Origin: Rothia santali
Lineage (GTDB): Bacteria; Actinomycetota; Actinomycetes; Actinomycetales; Micrococcaceae
Assembly: GCF_024199905.1 (NCBI RefSeq)
Contig: NZ_JANAFB010000002.1
Location: 1-64,000, forward strand
Length of the DNA: 64,000 bases
Reading direction: 5' to 3'
Shown here piece after piece: positions 7,790 through 20,236 of the stretch. The notes beneath the pieces were generated by a model. That model saw only the letters and a program-made list of their open reading frames with translations, was not told where the DNA came from and ran no database searches. The position numbers were made by a program, and so were the translations under genes. Position 1 is the first letter of the stretch. Every line of letters begins with the position of its first letter.

Positions 7790-10700
7790 GTGCCGCACCG
7801 CCCCGCCACGCCATCCCCGGCCGTCCGCCAGCAGGTCACGGCGGTCCTGGGCTCAGACGCGTACGCCGAGCGCGACGACCTCTTCGAGCGCGGCCTCGAC
7901 TCCCTGGGCCTGATCCGGCTGGTGGGCCGATGGCGCGAGGACGGCCACGAGGTGACCTTCGAGGACCTCGCGACCGAGCCGACCCTCGAGGCCTGGCGGC
8001 GCCTGCTGGGCCCGGCGGACGGCGCGGCCCCGGGCGGCGCGACCTCGGATCTCACCGCACCGAGCGAAACCGCGCCGGGTGGGATCGCGCCGGGCGGGAC
8101 CGCGGACGACGCCCCCGTCCCGCCGCCCGCGCCAACCCCGCAGGCCACCGACGCGCCCTTCCCGCTGGCCACGATGCAGCACGCCTACTGGGTCGGCCGC
8201 GGGGACGAGCAGCCCCTGGGCGGCGTCGCGGCCCACTTCTACACCGAGTTCGACGGCGCCGGCCTCGTCCCCGAGCGGCTCGGCGCGGCGCTGGCGCACG
8301 TCGTCGGCTGCCATCCGATGCTGCGCGTGCGGATCGACCCGAACGGCAGCCAGCGGTGCGACGGCCCCGGGCCCGCCCTGCGCGTCGAGGACCTCCGCGC
8401 GGCCGGGGCGAACGACGTCGAGCACCGCCTCGCCGCGCTGCGCGAGGAGGGCACCCACCGGCGCGTGGACCTGGAGTCCGACGGCGTCCTGGACGTCCTC
8501 CTGACCCTTCTGCCCGGCGGCCGCACCCGGGTCCACGTGGACCTGGACATGGTGGCGGCCGACGCGCTGAGCCTCCGCGTGCTCCTCGAGGACCTCGCCG
8601 CGGCCTACGCCGGAACGCCCCGCCCGGCCCCCGCCTACGACTTCGCGACCGCGCTGCGGGACCGCGCCTCCCGCCGCCCCCGGGAGATCGAGCGCGCCCG
8701 CGCCTGGTGGGCCGGACGCCTGACGGAGATCGCCCCCGCCCCGGCCCTGCCCGCGGTCCTCGACGCCGCGGCGCCCACTCCCGCCGGGACCCCCGCGGCC
8801 CGCTCCACCCGCCTGCACCACGCCCTGACGCCCGAGCGCACGGCGCTGCTCGGCGAGCGCGCCCGAGCCGCGGGGATCACCCCGGCCGCCGCCCTGGCCA
8901 CGGTCTTCGCGGAGACCATGGCCCGGTGGAGCGCCGAACCGCGGTTCAGCCTCAACCTGCCGCTCTTCGACCGGGCGCCGCTGCACCCCGACGTCGAACG
9001 CGTCGTCGGGGACTTCAGCAGCTCGGTCCTGCTGACCGTGGACGCCGCCGGCCCGCTCACCGTCGCGGAACGGGCCCGCTCCCTCCAGCGGGACCTGCAC
9101 GCCGCGGTGGACCACGGCGCGTACGGCGGGGTCGAGGTCCTCCGCGACCTCGCCCGTCTGCGGGGCGGCCCCACCGTGCCCTCGCCCGTGGTCTACACCA
9201 GCGCGATCGGCCTGGGACCGCTGTTCGGCGCGGAGGTGCAGCGGGTCCTCGGCGCGCCGTCGCACATCATCTCCCAGGGCCCGCAGGTCTGGCTCGACGC
9301 GCAGGTGACCGAGCTCGACGGCGGCCTGCTCCTCAACTGGGACCTGCGCGAGCACGCCTTCGCCCCGGGCACGGCCCGCGCGGCCTTCGACGCCTACCGC
9401 GACCTCGTGGACGCCCTCGTGGACGACCCGGAGGCCTGGCACCGGCCCGCGCCCGACGCCGTCCCGGCCGCCGCGCTGCGACAGCGCGCCCGCCCCGCGC
9501 TGGGGACCCCGCCCCCGCCCCGCGGACGCTGCACGCCGCCGTCCTCGACCGGGCACGCAGCGCACCGGAGGCCCTCGCCGTCGTCGGACCCGACGGCGCC
9601 TCCCTCACCTACCGCGAGCTGGCCGAGCGCGCGCTGGGTCGCGGGCGCGGTCTCGGCCGCCGCGCCGGCCGGTGCGCTCGTGGCGGTCTCGGCGGAGGTC
9701 GGCACGGACCGGGTCGCGGCGATCCTCGGCGTGCTGGCCGCGGGCTGCGCCTACCTGCCTCTGGGCTGGCACCAGCCCGCCGAGCGCCGCCGCCGGATCC
9801 TGCGGGAGGCGGCCCCGGCCCTGGTGCTCACCGACCGGGACGACGCCGGCACCGGCGCCCGCACGACCCCGCCGGGGGACGGACCCTCCGTCCCCGTCCT
9901 CCCCCTGGTCGAGGCCCTGGCCCACGCGGCCGGCACCCCGCGCGCCGCCGACCCCGCCGAGCTCGCCTACGTCCTGTTCACCTCGGGCTCCACCGGCTCC
10001 CCCAAGGGCGTCGAGGTCCCCCACGCGGCCGCCGCCCACACGGTCGACATCCTCGCCCGGGAGCTCGCCCTCGGCCCCGCCGATCGCATGCTCGGCCTCG
10101 CCGAGGCCGACTTCGACATGTCGGTGCTGGACCTCTTCGCACCGCTGTCCGTCGGCGGAGCCGTCGTGCTCGTCGCCGCGGCGGACCGGCCCGACGCCGC
10201 GCGGTGGGCCCGCTCGGCCACGGAGCACGGCGTCACCGTCGTCAACTGCGTGCCGACGCTGCTGGACCTGTGGCTCAGCGTCGTCGAGTCGGGCGAGGCC
10301 CCGGCCCCGGCGTTGCGCGCCGCCCTGCTCGGCGGGGACCGCGTCGACCCGGGCCTGGTCGCGAGGCTGGGTGCGGCGGCCCCCGGCGCCCGCTTCCTGG
10401 CGCTGGGCGGCACCACCGAGGCCGCCATCCACTCGACCCTGCTCGAGGTCGGGGAGGCGGATCCCGCCTGGGACGCCGTCCCCTGGGGCCGCCCGCTGCC
10501 CGGCGTGCGCTGCCGGGTCGTGGACGGAGACGGCCGCGACCGTCCCGACGGCGTGCCCGGCGAGCTGTGGATCGGCGGCGCCGGCCTGGCCCGCGGCTAT
10601 CGCGGCGCCCCGGCCTGACCGCGGCGCGCTTCGTCGAGGCCCGCGGCGAGCGCTGGTACCGCACCGGCGACCTCGCCCGGTACGACGCCGTCGGCGCCCT

Positions 10701-13700
10701 CCACTTCGTGGGCCGCGCGGACCACCGGGTCAAGGTCGGCGGCGTCCGGGTCGAGCTGGGCGAGGTCGAGGCGGCGCTCGCCTCCCACCCGCGGGTCCGG
10801 ACGGCGGTCGTCGTCCTCCTCGAGGACCCCGCCCCCCGCCTGGCCGCGGCGGTGCTCGCCGAGGACGACGTCGACGTCGCGGAGCTGCGCTCCCACGCCG
10901 CCGAGCGGCTTCCCGCCTCGATGACCCCGGCCGCGATCCGCACGCTGCGGGACCTCCCGCTGACGCCCAACGCCAAGGCCGACCGCGCGGCCGTCGCCCG
11001 CCTGCTCGCCGAGGCCGAGGACCGGCCCGAGGACGACTCCGCCGCCCCCCGCGGCGACCGCGAGCAGGAGCTGGCCGGCCTGTGGAAGGAGCTGCTCGGG
11101 GCCTCGGGCGTCTCCCGCGGGGACTCGTTCTTCGCCCGCGGCGGGGACTCCCTGCTCGCGACCCGGCTCGTGGCGGACCTGCGCGCCCGCGGCTGGGACG
11201 GCGTCGGGGTGGGGACGGTCTTCCGCCACCCGGTGCTCGCGGACCTGGCCGCTCGCCTGATCGGCGCCGGCCCGGCCGCCGCGGGGCGGGAGGCGGCCCC
11301 CGGCATCGTGCACGACGCGGCGGGGCGCCACGAGCCCTTCCCCCTGACCGGCGTCCAACGGGCCTACCTGACCGGCCGGGATCCCGCCTTCGTCCTCGGC
11401 GGCGCGGGGACCTCCCACTACACCGAGTTCGACGCGGAGGACCTCGACGTCGCCCGCCTCGCCCGCGCCCTGGACCGCCTCGTGGAACGCCACGACATGC
11501 TCCGCGCGGTGCTCGACGCCGACGGCGCCCAGCGCGTCCTGCCCGAGGTCCCGCCCGTCTCGGTGCCGGTGCGCGACGCCGACCCCGCGGACCCGGAGGG
11601 CTCGCTCGCCGCCTTCTCCGAGGAGATGTCCCACCGCGTCCTCGACCCGGCCCGGTGGCCCCTGTTCGAGGTCCGCGCGCTGCGTCACCCGCACGCGGGC
11701 CGGGAGCGGACGCGGCTGGGGGTGGTCCTGGACTACCTGGTCCTGGACGCCCTGAGCATCATGACCTTCTACCGCGAGCTGCAGGAGCTGTACCTGGACC
11801 CCGACGCCGTCCTCCCCCCGCTCGGCATCACCTTCCGCGACTGCGTACTCGCCTCGGCCCCCGACCCCGCTCGCGAGCGCCGCGCCCTGGAGCACTGGCG
11901 GCGGAGGGTCGAGGAGCTGCCCCCGGCGCCCGCGCTCCCGCTGGCCGTGGACCCCTCCGCGATCGGCGTGCCGCGCTTCGCCTGCCGCTCCGACCACCTC
12001 GGACCCGCCGAGTGGACCGCGCTGGCCGGGGTCGCCCGCGAGGCCGGCCTCACGGCGTCGTCCCTGCTGCTGGCCTGCTACGGCGAGGTCCTCGCGGCGT
12101 GGAGCGGGCGGACCGGCGTCGCGATCACGCTGACCCTGTTCAACCGCCCCGGGGGCCACCCGGACCTCGAGCGGGTCCTGGGCGACTTCACGAGCCTCTC
12201 CCTCGCCGGGTACGACCGCGCCCCGGGGACCTCCCCGCTCGAGGCCGCGCGCCGGCTGCACGGGCGTCTCGGCGAGGACCTGGACCATCGCGAGGTCTCG
12301 GCCGAGCGGGTCCTGCGGGACCTCTCCCGGCGGGAGGGTGCGGCGGAGGCCGGCGTGCCGGTGGTCTTCACCGGCTCGCTGGGCCTGGGCGACGGGCGCG
12401 GCCTGGATCCGCTGCGGGGGTTCGCGACCCGCGTCGGCGGGCTCTCCCAGTCCCCGCAGGTGCACCTGGACAACCAGGTGCTCGAGAGCCACGGCGGCCT
12501 CGACGTCTCCTGGGACGCCGTCGAGGAGCTCTTCCTCCCCGGCGTGCTCGACGAGATGTTCGCCGCCTACCTGGGGCTGCTGCGCCGCCTGGCCCGCGAG
12601 GGCCTCGGGGCGTGGGACCGGGCGGCGGCGGACCTGCTCCCGGCCGGCCAGCGCCGCCGCCGCGAGGAGATCGACGCCGCGGCCGGATCCGGTCCCGCAC
12701 CGGGCGGGCTGCTGCACGACGCCTTCCTCGACCGCGCGCTCCGCGAGCCGGACGCCCCGGCGCTGATCGGCGACGGCGGCGCGCTCACGCGCGGGAGGTC
12801 CGGGACCGGGCGCTGCGGATCGCCGCGGGGCTGATCGCGCGCGGCGTCGAGCCCGGGGACGCCGTCGGCGTCCACCTGCCCAAGGGGCGGACCAGGTGTG
12901 CGCCGCGCTCGGCATCGTCGCGGCGGGCGCCGCCTACGTGCCCGTGGGCGTCTCGCAGCCCGCCCGGCGCCGGGAGCGCGTCCACGAGGCGGCCGGCACC
13001 GTGCTGAGCATCGGGGCGGACCCGGCCGCGCCCGCCTCCTGCGAGGTCGCGGAGCTGCTGGGCCACGCGCCGCTGCTCGAGCCCGTCCCGGCGGATCCGG
13101 CCGGGACCGCGTACGTCGTGTTCACCTCCGGGTCCACGGGCGAGCCGAAGGGCGTCGAGGTCTCCCACGCGGCCGCCCTGAACACGGTGGCCGACGTCGT
13201 CGCCCGCTATTCGGTGGGTCCCGGGGACCGGGTCCTGGCCCTGTCCGCGCTGGACTTCGACCTCTCCGTCTTCGACGTCTTCGGCGTCCTCGGCGCGGGG
13301 GGCGCGCTCGTGCTCCCCCGCGAGGAGGAGCGCACCGACGCCCACCGCTGGCTGGAGCTGTGCCGCGAGCACCGGGTGACGGTGTGGAACTCCGTGCCCG
13401 CCCTGCTGGACCTCCTGCTCGTCGCGGCCGGTGACGGACAGCTGCCGGACGGGCTGTACCTGGCGCTGGTCTCCGGCGACTGGGTCGGCACGGACCTGGC
13501 CGGGCGGCTGGAGCGGGCCTCCTCGCGGCGTGCGCGGCTCGTCGCGCTGGGCGGGGCCACCGAGGCCGCGATCTGGTCCAACGCCCACGACGGCGGCCGC
13601 GCCCCGGCCGGCTGGTCCTCCGTGCCCTACGGCCTCCCCCTGGCCCGCCAGCGCTTCCGCGTGGTGGACCCGCACGGGCGCGACTGCCCAGACGGGGTCC

Positions 13701-14557
13701 CCGGGGAGCTGTGGATCGGCGGCGCCGGGCTGGCGCGCGGTTACCGCGGGGACCCGGAGCGCACCTCCGAGCGCTTCGTCGAGGGCCCGGGCGGCCGCTG
13801 GTACCGCACGGGCGACCTCGGGCGCTACCGGGAGAACGGCCTCCTGGAGTTCCTCGGCCGGGCGGACCGCCAGGTCAAGGTGGGCGGGCACCGGCTCGAG
13901 CCCGGCGAGGTCGAGGCGGCCCTGCGGGAGCACCCCGGGATCGGCCGGGCCGCGGTCCTCGCGGTCGGCGGGCGGGGCGACCGACGCCTCGTCGGCTTCC
14001 TGACCCCGGCGGACGAGGCCGCGGGACACGACGACGCGGGAGGTCCCACTGCGGGGCACGCCGCCGCGGGAGGTCCCACTGCGGAGCACGCCGCCGCCGG
14101 GCACGCCGCCGCGGGGAGCGCTCCGGCAGACCTCCCCCCGGACCTGGACGCCCACCTGCGTGAGCGCCTGGCCCCGCACGCCGTACCGGGCGTGCTGCGG
14201 GTCCTGCCGTCCCTCCCCCTGACCCCCAACGGCAAGGTCGACCGCCCCGCCCTGGAGGCCCTGGCCGCGGACCTGCTCGCCGAGCGCGGCGCCCCGGAGG
14301 AGCCCGCCGACGACGTCGAGCGCCGACTCGCGGACCTCTGGTCCCGGGTGCTCGGGGCGCCGGTCGAGGACCGCGCGGCCAACTTCTTCGCGCTGGGCGG
14401 CACGAGCCTGCTGGCCCTGCGCATGATCACCGAGGTTCGCGGGGCCCTCCACCCGGGGGTCTCGACCCGCGCGTTCCTCGCCGACCCGACCCTCCGGGCC
14501 CTCGCGGACCAGCTCCGTGGCGCCGGGGACGACGCCGTCGTCGTCGGGACCATCTGA
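7790..14557 (+). CDS. NRPS1: ArCP-Cy-A-PCP-Cy-A-PCP, HMWP2/coelibactin-like (frameshifted)
   Basis: Bimodular non-ribosomal peptide synthetase of about 2,255 residues. Domains in order: aryl carrier protein (FERGLDSLGL, Ser38); cyclisation domain 1 (about 120-545, DMVAADALS = DxxxxDxxS); A1 (about 580-1075, FTSGSTGSPKGV); PCP1 (FFARGGDSLLATRL); Cy2 (DYLVLDALS); A2 (about 1640-2140, FTSGSTGEPKGV); PCP2 (FFALGGTSLLALRM). The Cy domains predict thiazoline or oxazoline rings on an aryl cap. A2 pocket residues (FDLSVFD, WNSVP, SGDW, IWS) look cysteine-type; A1 (FDMSVLD, VNCVP, IHS) does not and may take Ser or Thr. The coding frame breaks near 9510, 9640, 10612, 12790 and 12893, each explicable by one or two missing bases. 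GTG 7790 follows GAAAGAGG. Confidence 0.85.
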
Positions 14558-14703
14558 CCTGCAGCCGCCGCTCCCCCAGGACCGGGGCCCGGCGACCTCC
14601 CCGCCCCGCAGCATCCCTCCACCGCCCTCCCCACGACTCGACGCCACCCACGCTCACGCCCCCCAAGACCACGACCACGACCACGACCCAGGAGACCCAG
14701 CCC

Positions 14704-17700
14704 GTGAACTCCTCACCCCTCGCACCCGCCACCGACCGCGCCACCGGGCCGAGCCCCGCGGCCCTGCTCGCAGACCTCGCCCGCGACGGCGTCCACCTCT
14801 GGGCCGAGGACGGCGCCCTGCGCTTCCGCGCCCCCGCCGGGACGCTCACCGACGAGCGCCGCGCCGCCCTGGCCGCGCACCGCGCCGAGGTCCTGGACCT
14901 GCTCGCCGCCCGGGACAACCCGCGGCTGACCCCCGACCCCGCCGCCCGCCACGAGCCGTTCCCCCTGACCGAGGTCCAGTCCGCGTACCTCGTCGGCCGG
15001 GGCTCCGCGTACGACTTCGGCGGCGTCGCATGCCACGCCTACGTCGAGCTCGAGCTGGGCGACCTCGATCCCGCGCGCCTCCGCGAGGCGTGGCGGACCC
15101 TGGTCCACCGGCACGACATGCTGCGGGCCGTCGTGCGCCCCGAGGGCTACCAGGAGGTCCTCCCCGAGGCCCCCGGCGAGTCCTTCACCGCGACCGACCT
15201 CGGCGACGCCGACCCCGCCCCCCACGTCGAGCGCACCCGCGAGCGGCTGCGCGACCACGTCCCGGACCCGTACTCCTGGCCCCTGGTCCGCCTCCACGCG
15301 ACACGCGGCCGGGGCACCACGGTCCTGCACCTCTCGGTGGACCTGCTGGCCGCCGACCACGCGAGCGTCCGGCTCCTGCTGGCGGAGCTGCGGGAGGCCT
15401 ACGAGAACCCCGACGCCCTGTCGCCGGCGCCCGAGGCCGGCTTCCGCGACTACGTCCTGGCCCGCCGCGGCCTGCGCGAGGGCCCCGCCTACCACCGGGA
15501 TCGCGCCTACTGGGACGCGCGCCTGGACGAGCTGCCGGCCGCCCCGGAGCTGCCCCTGGCCGATCGCGCCGCCGACGCCTCGGCGCGCTTCACCGCCTCG
15601 CCGGGCGGCTCGACGCCGCGGAGTGGGAGGGCCTGCGCGGCCGGGCCGCGGCGCACGGGCTGACCCCCTCCGCCGTCGCGCTGGCCGCCTACGCCGAGGT
15701 GGTCGCCCGGTGGTCCCGCCACGGCGACCTCACCCTCAACCTACCGGTCTCGCGGCGGCTGCCGCTGCACCCCGACGTGCCGCGCGTCGTCGGGGACTTC
15801 ACGTCGCTGAGCCTGCTCGCGGTGCGGGCCGACGACGGCGCGAGCTTCGCCGAGCGCGCCCGCGCCCGGCAGGGACGCCTGCTGGAGGACCTGGACCACG
15901 GGCTGTACTCCGGCAACGAGGTCCTCGCCGAGCTGTCCCGCCGCCGCGGCGAGGCCGCCGTGCTGATGCCGGTCGTGTTCACCGGCGCGCTGGGCGCCGA
16001 CGACGCCGACGCGGCCCCGGACCGTTCCTGGTCCCTGCGCGAGGTGCACGGCCTCTCCCAGACCCCGCAGGTCTGGCTCGACTGCCAGGTCTCCCTCGAC
16101 GCCGACGGCCTCGCGCTGCGCTGGGACGTCCGCGAGGGCGTGCTGGTCGGTGGCGTCGCGGCCGAGGCCTTCGCCGCCTACGAGCGGTTGCTGCGCGCCC
16201 TGGCGACCTCCGACGCGCCCTGGGAGGCCGACGACGTCGTGCCCCTCCCCGCCGGGCAGGCCGCGGTGCGCGAGCGCGTCAACGCGACCGCCGCCCCGCT
16301 GGCCGAGGGCCTGCTGCACGAGGCCGCTGCGCGCGGCCATCGCGGCCCCGGGCGCCACGGCCGTGGTGCACCCCGAGGGCGAGCTGACCCACGCCGAGCT
16401 GTGGGGCCGGGTCGCCGGCGTCGCGGAGGCCCTGCGGGAGGCCGGCGTGCGGCCCGGGAGCGCGTCGGGATCGTGATGGACAAGGGGCCGAGCAGGTCGT
16501 GGCCGCGCTGGCCGCCTCGCTCGCGGGAACCGTGTACGTGCCCGTGGACACGACCCAGCCCGAGGCCCGCCGCGCCCGCATCCTCGCGGACGCCGGCGTC
16601 CGCGCGGTGCTGACCCAGTCGTGGCTTCCGGCGCCCGCGGACGCCGGGGACGGGGAGGCGCCCGCCCCGGCCGCGATCACCGTCGACGAGGTGCCGGCCG
16701 GCCCCGCCCCGAGCGACCCGCTCCCGCGCGCCGTCGAGCCCCGGGATCCCGCCTACGTCATCTACACCTCGGGGTCCACGGGTGCGCCCAAGGGCGTGGT
16801 CGTCTCGCATCGCTCGGCGCTGAACACGCTCGACGGCGTGGACGGCCTCCTCGACGTCGGCCCCGGGGACCGGGTGCTGGCGCTCGCCGCGCTCGGCTTC
16901 GACCTCTCGGTGTACGACCTCTTCGGCGTCCTCGCCCGCGGCGGCGCCGTGGTCGTGCCCGACGCCGCCCGCCGCGGGGACCCGTCCCACTGGGCCGAGC
17001 TGCTCGAGGAGCACGGCGTGACCCTGTGGAACTCCGTCCCGGCGCAGGCGGGCATGCTCGCCGACTACCTGGACTCCGCACCGGACTGTGCACCGTCCGC
17101 CCTGCGCGCCCTGCTGCTGTCCGGGGACTGGATTCCCCTGGCCCTGCCGGGCCGCCTCCGCGGGCTGCTTCCCGGCGCCCGGCTCTATAGCCTGGGCGGT
17201 GCCACCGAGGGCTCGATCTGGTCCATCCACCATCCCGTGGGGACCGTGGACCCGTCCTGGCCCAGCGTGCCCTACGGCCGTCCCCTGCCCAACCAGACGT
17301 TCCACGTCCTCGACGCCGCCGGCCGGGACCGCCCCGACTGGGTCCCGGGCGAGCTGCACATCGGCGGCGAGGGGGTGGCCCTGGGCTACCTCGGGGACCC
17401 GGAGCGCACCGCCGAGCGCTTCGTCGATCACCCGCGCACCGGGGAGCGGCTGTACCGCACCGGCGACCTCGGCCGCTACCGCCCCAGCGGGGACCTGGAG
17501 TTCCTCGGTCGCGAGGACGACCAGGTGAAGATCCGCGGGCACCGCGTCGAGCTCGCCGAGGTCGAGGCGGCCGTGGCCTCGCATCCGGCCGTGGCCGGCG
17601 TCGCCGTCCTCGCCCCCGAGGAGCGGGAGGGCCGCCGGCTCACCGCGTTCGTCGAGACCGCCGCGCGCGCCGCCGACGCCGACCGCTCCGTGCCGGCGCC

Positions 17701-20236
17701 CGTGGCCGACGCCGCCCGGCGCGCCGCCGCGGCGGAGGTCGGGGAGCTGGACCGCGCCGAGCTCTCCGCCTTCCTGGACCGCATGCGCACCACCGCCCTC
17801 GAGGCCATGACCCTGACCCTGACCGGGGCGGGCCTGTTCCCCGCGGCCGGCTCCTCCCACCCCGAGGCCGAGGTCCTCGCCGCCCTCCGCGCCGACCGGC
17901 GGCACCACCGCCTGGTGCGCCGCTGGCTCGCCGCGCTCGTCGACGCCGGCCGGCTGCGCCGCGCCGCGGACGGCTCGCTCGCCGGCCTGACCCCCGTCAC
18001 GGCCGCCGAGCACGCCGCGGGCTGGGACCGCCTGGCGGAGCTGGAGGCCCGGGTCCGCTACGGCACCGACGTGCTGCGCTACCTGCGCGAGTGCGCCGGC
18101 CGCCTGCCCGAGCTGCTGACCGCGGAGCTGGACGTGCGCTCCCTGCTCTTCCCCGGCGAGGGGACAGACGCCGCGAGCGGCGCCTACCGGGACAACCTCG
18201 CGATCCGGCACCTCAACGCCGCCGTCGCGGCCGCCCTGGCCGCCCTGGCCGGGGAGCGCACCGCGGACCGGCCGCTGCGCGTCCTGGAGGTCGGCGCGGG
18301 CACCGGGGGAACCACCGAGGCCGTCGTGGCGGCCCTGGCCGGGCATCCGGTCGAGTACCTGTTCACGGACGTCTCGCCGTTCTTCCTGACCGAGGCCCGG
18401 GAGCGCTTCGCGGCCTTCCCGTGGATCTCCTTCGGGCTCTACGACATCGAGCGGACCGCGGCCGAGCAGGGCCGCTCCCCCCACTCCTTCGACGCGGTCG
18501 TCGCGGCCAACGTCCTGCACGACGCCGTGGACGCCGACGCCGCGCTGGCCCGCCTGCGCGAGGTCCTCGTCCCCGGCGGCCACCTGCTGGCGATCGAGAC
18601 GACCCTCGAGCACGACCCGGCGCTCATGGTCTCGATGGAGTTCATGGAGGGCCTCGACGGCGGCCACCACGACGCGCGGACGAGCGCCGACCAGACGTTC
18701 CTGACCCGGGCGCAGTGGCTGGAGGCGCTCGCGGGCGCGGGCGCCGTCGGCACCGTGGCGCTGCCCGAGGACGACCCCGGGCTGGAGAGGACCGGGCAGG
18801 GCCTGTTCCTCGCCCGGCTCAAGGCCGACCGCCTGCCCGCCGAGCCGCAGGACCTCGCCCGGCACGCCGCCGCGCGCCTGCCGGAGTACATGGTGCCGGC
18901 CCGCTGGCAGGTCCTGGACCGGATCCCGCTGACCGGCAACGGCAAGGTGGACCGGAAGCGGCTGCTGGCCGAGCTGCCCGCGGCCGGCGCCGACGCCGGC
19001 GTGGGCGCCGTGGCCGCGGCCCCCGCGGACGAGCTCGAGCGCGCGCTCGCCGGGCTGTGGTCGGAGCTGCTGGACCGACCCGGCGTCGGGCGCGAGGACG
19101 ACTTCTTCGACCTCGGCGGGGACTCCCTCCTGGTGGCCCGCATGGTCGGCCGGCTGGGCGAGGTGCTTCCCGGCACCGGCGAGGACATCGAATGGGAGGT
19201 CGTGCTGCGGCATCTGCTGCGCACGCCCACGGTCGCGGGGCTCGCGGCGTACCTGCGGGACCTCTCGGGCCAGGTCGAGGCCGCGGCCGACCGCGCCCGG
19301 GACCCGTACGTGCCGCTCAGCGGCCCCGGCGGCGGCGCCGTGACGGCCCTGGTCCATGCCGGGACCGGGACCCTGGTGCCCTACCGCTCCCTCATCACCG
19401 AGATCCGGCGCCGGGCCGCCGGGCGCGGGACCGTCGTCGGCCTCGAGCTGCCCGACGTCGCGGCGTTCCTCGACGCGGACCCTTCCTCGGTCATCGTCCG
19501 CTGGGCGGCCGACTACGCCCGGGCCCTGCTCGAGCGCGGCGGGGACCGGTTCCACGTCGTCGGGTACTGCCTGGGCGGGCTGGTCGCGACCGAGGTCGCC
19601 CGGTCCCTGACCGAGGCCGGCGCCGAGGTGGCGTCCCTGACCGCGATCAGCACCCACCGACCGCCGTTCCGGCTGGAGGACGAGCTGATCTCTGAGTACG
19701 CCTTCGCCGTCATGATGGGCATCGACCCGGTGGCGGTCGGCTTCCCGGCGGACGAGGAGCGGGTCTCCGCGGCATCGGACGCCCTGCTCGAGGCGACGCC
19801 CGGCGTGCTGCCCGACGGTGCGATCGGCCTCCTGGACGGGGAGTTCGCCGACGTCGCGGAGCGCTTCCGGGTGCTGGCCGCGACCCCGCGGTCCGAGCGC
19901 GTCGAGCGGCTGTGCTCGGCGCTGCCGCCCTCGGCCGGGACCTACGCGCCGGAGGCGCTCGAGGAGATGTTCCGCATCTTCCGCCAGAGCGTGTTCTCGA
20001 TCTCCCGCTACGAGCCGGCGCCCTACGCCGGGGACGTCGCCTTCCTGCGGCACAGCGGGGCCTACCCCTTCCCGGGCAACAAGGAGAGCGTGACCTCCTA
20101 CTGGGAGCGCCTGGTCCTGGGCGACCTGCGCGTCCGCGACGTGCCGGGAGACCACTTCGGGATGCTCTCCGCACCCTACGCCCCGGGCATCCTCCAGCAC
20201 CTGGAGGCCATCACGGGCGGGGACGTGGTCGCATGA
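14704..20236 (+). CDS. NRPS2: TubC-Cy-A(MT)-PCP-TE, PchF-like (frameshifted)
   Basis: Terminal synthetase of about 1,840 residues with the PchF domain plan. A TubC-type docking domain (about 12-65, AALLADLARDGVHLW) is followed by a Cy domain (FPLTEVQSAYLVGRG; DLLAADHAS). The A domain (YTSGSTGAPKGV) has a cysteine-like pocket (FDLSVYD, WNSVP, LSGDW, SIWS). A SAM methyltransferase (LEVGAGTGGTTE) sits between A8 and the GNGKVDRK motif, which is the position giving N-methylated thiazolidines. PCP (FFDLGGDSLLVARM) and a releasing thioesterase follow. The TE nucleophile elbow reads GYCLGG, with Cys instead of Ser. Frame breaks near 15605, 16328, 16458 and 16492 are all explicable by missing bases. 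GTG 14704 follows CCAGGAGA. Its stop overlaps the next ATG. Confidence 0.86.

Noticed and set aside
7853-9565. Long open frames on the strand opposite the synthetase genes and many other antisense frames
   Set aside because: High GC keeps antisense frames open. They lack ribosome sites, recognisable motifs and sensible composition, and they shadow clearly real genes.
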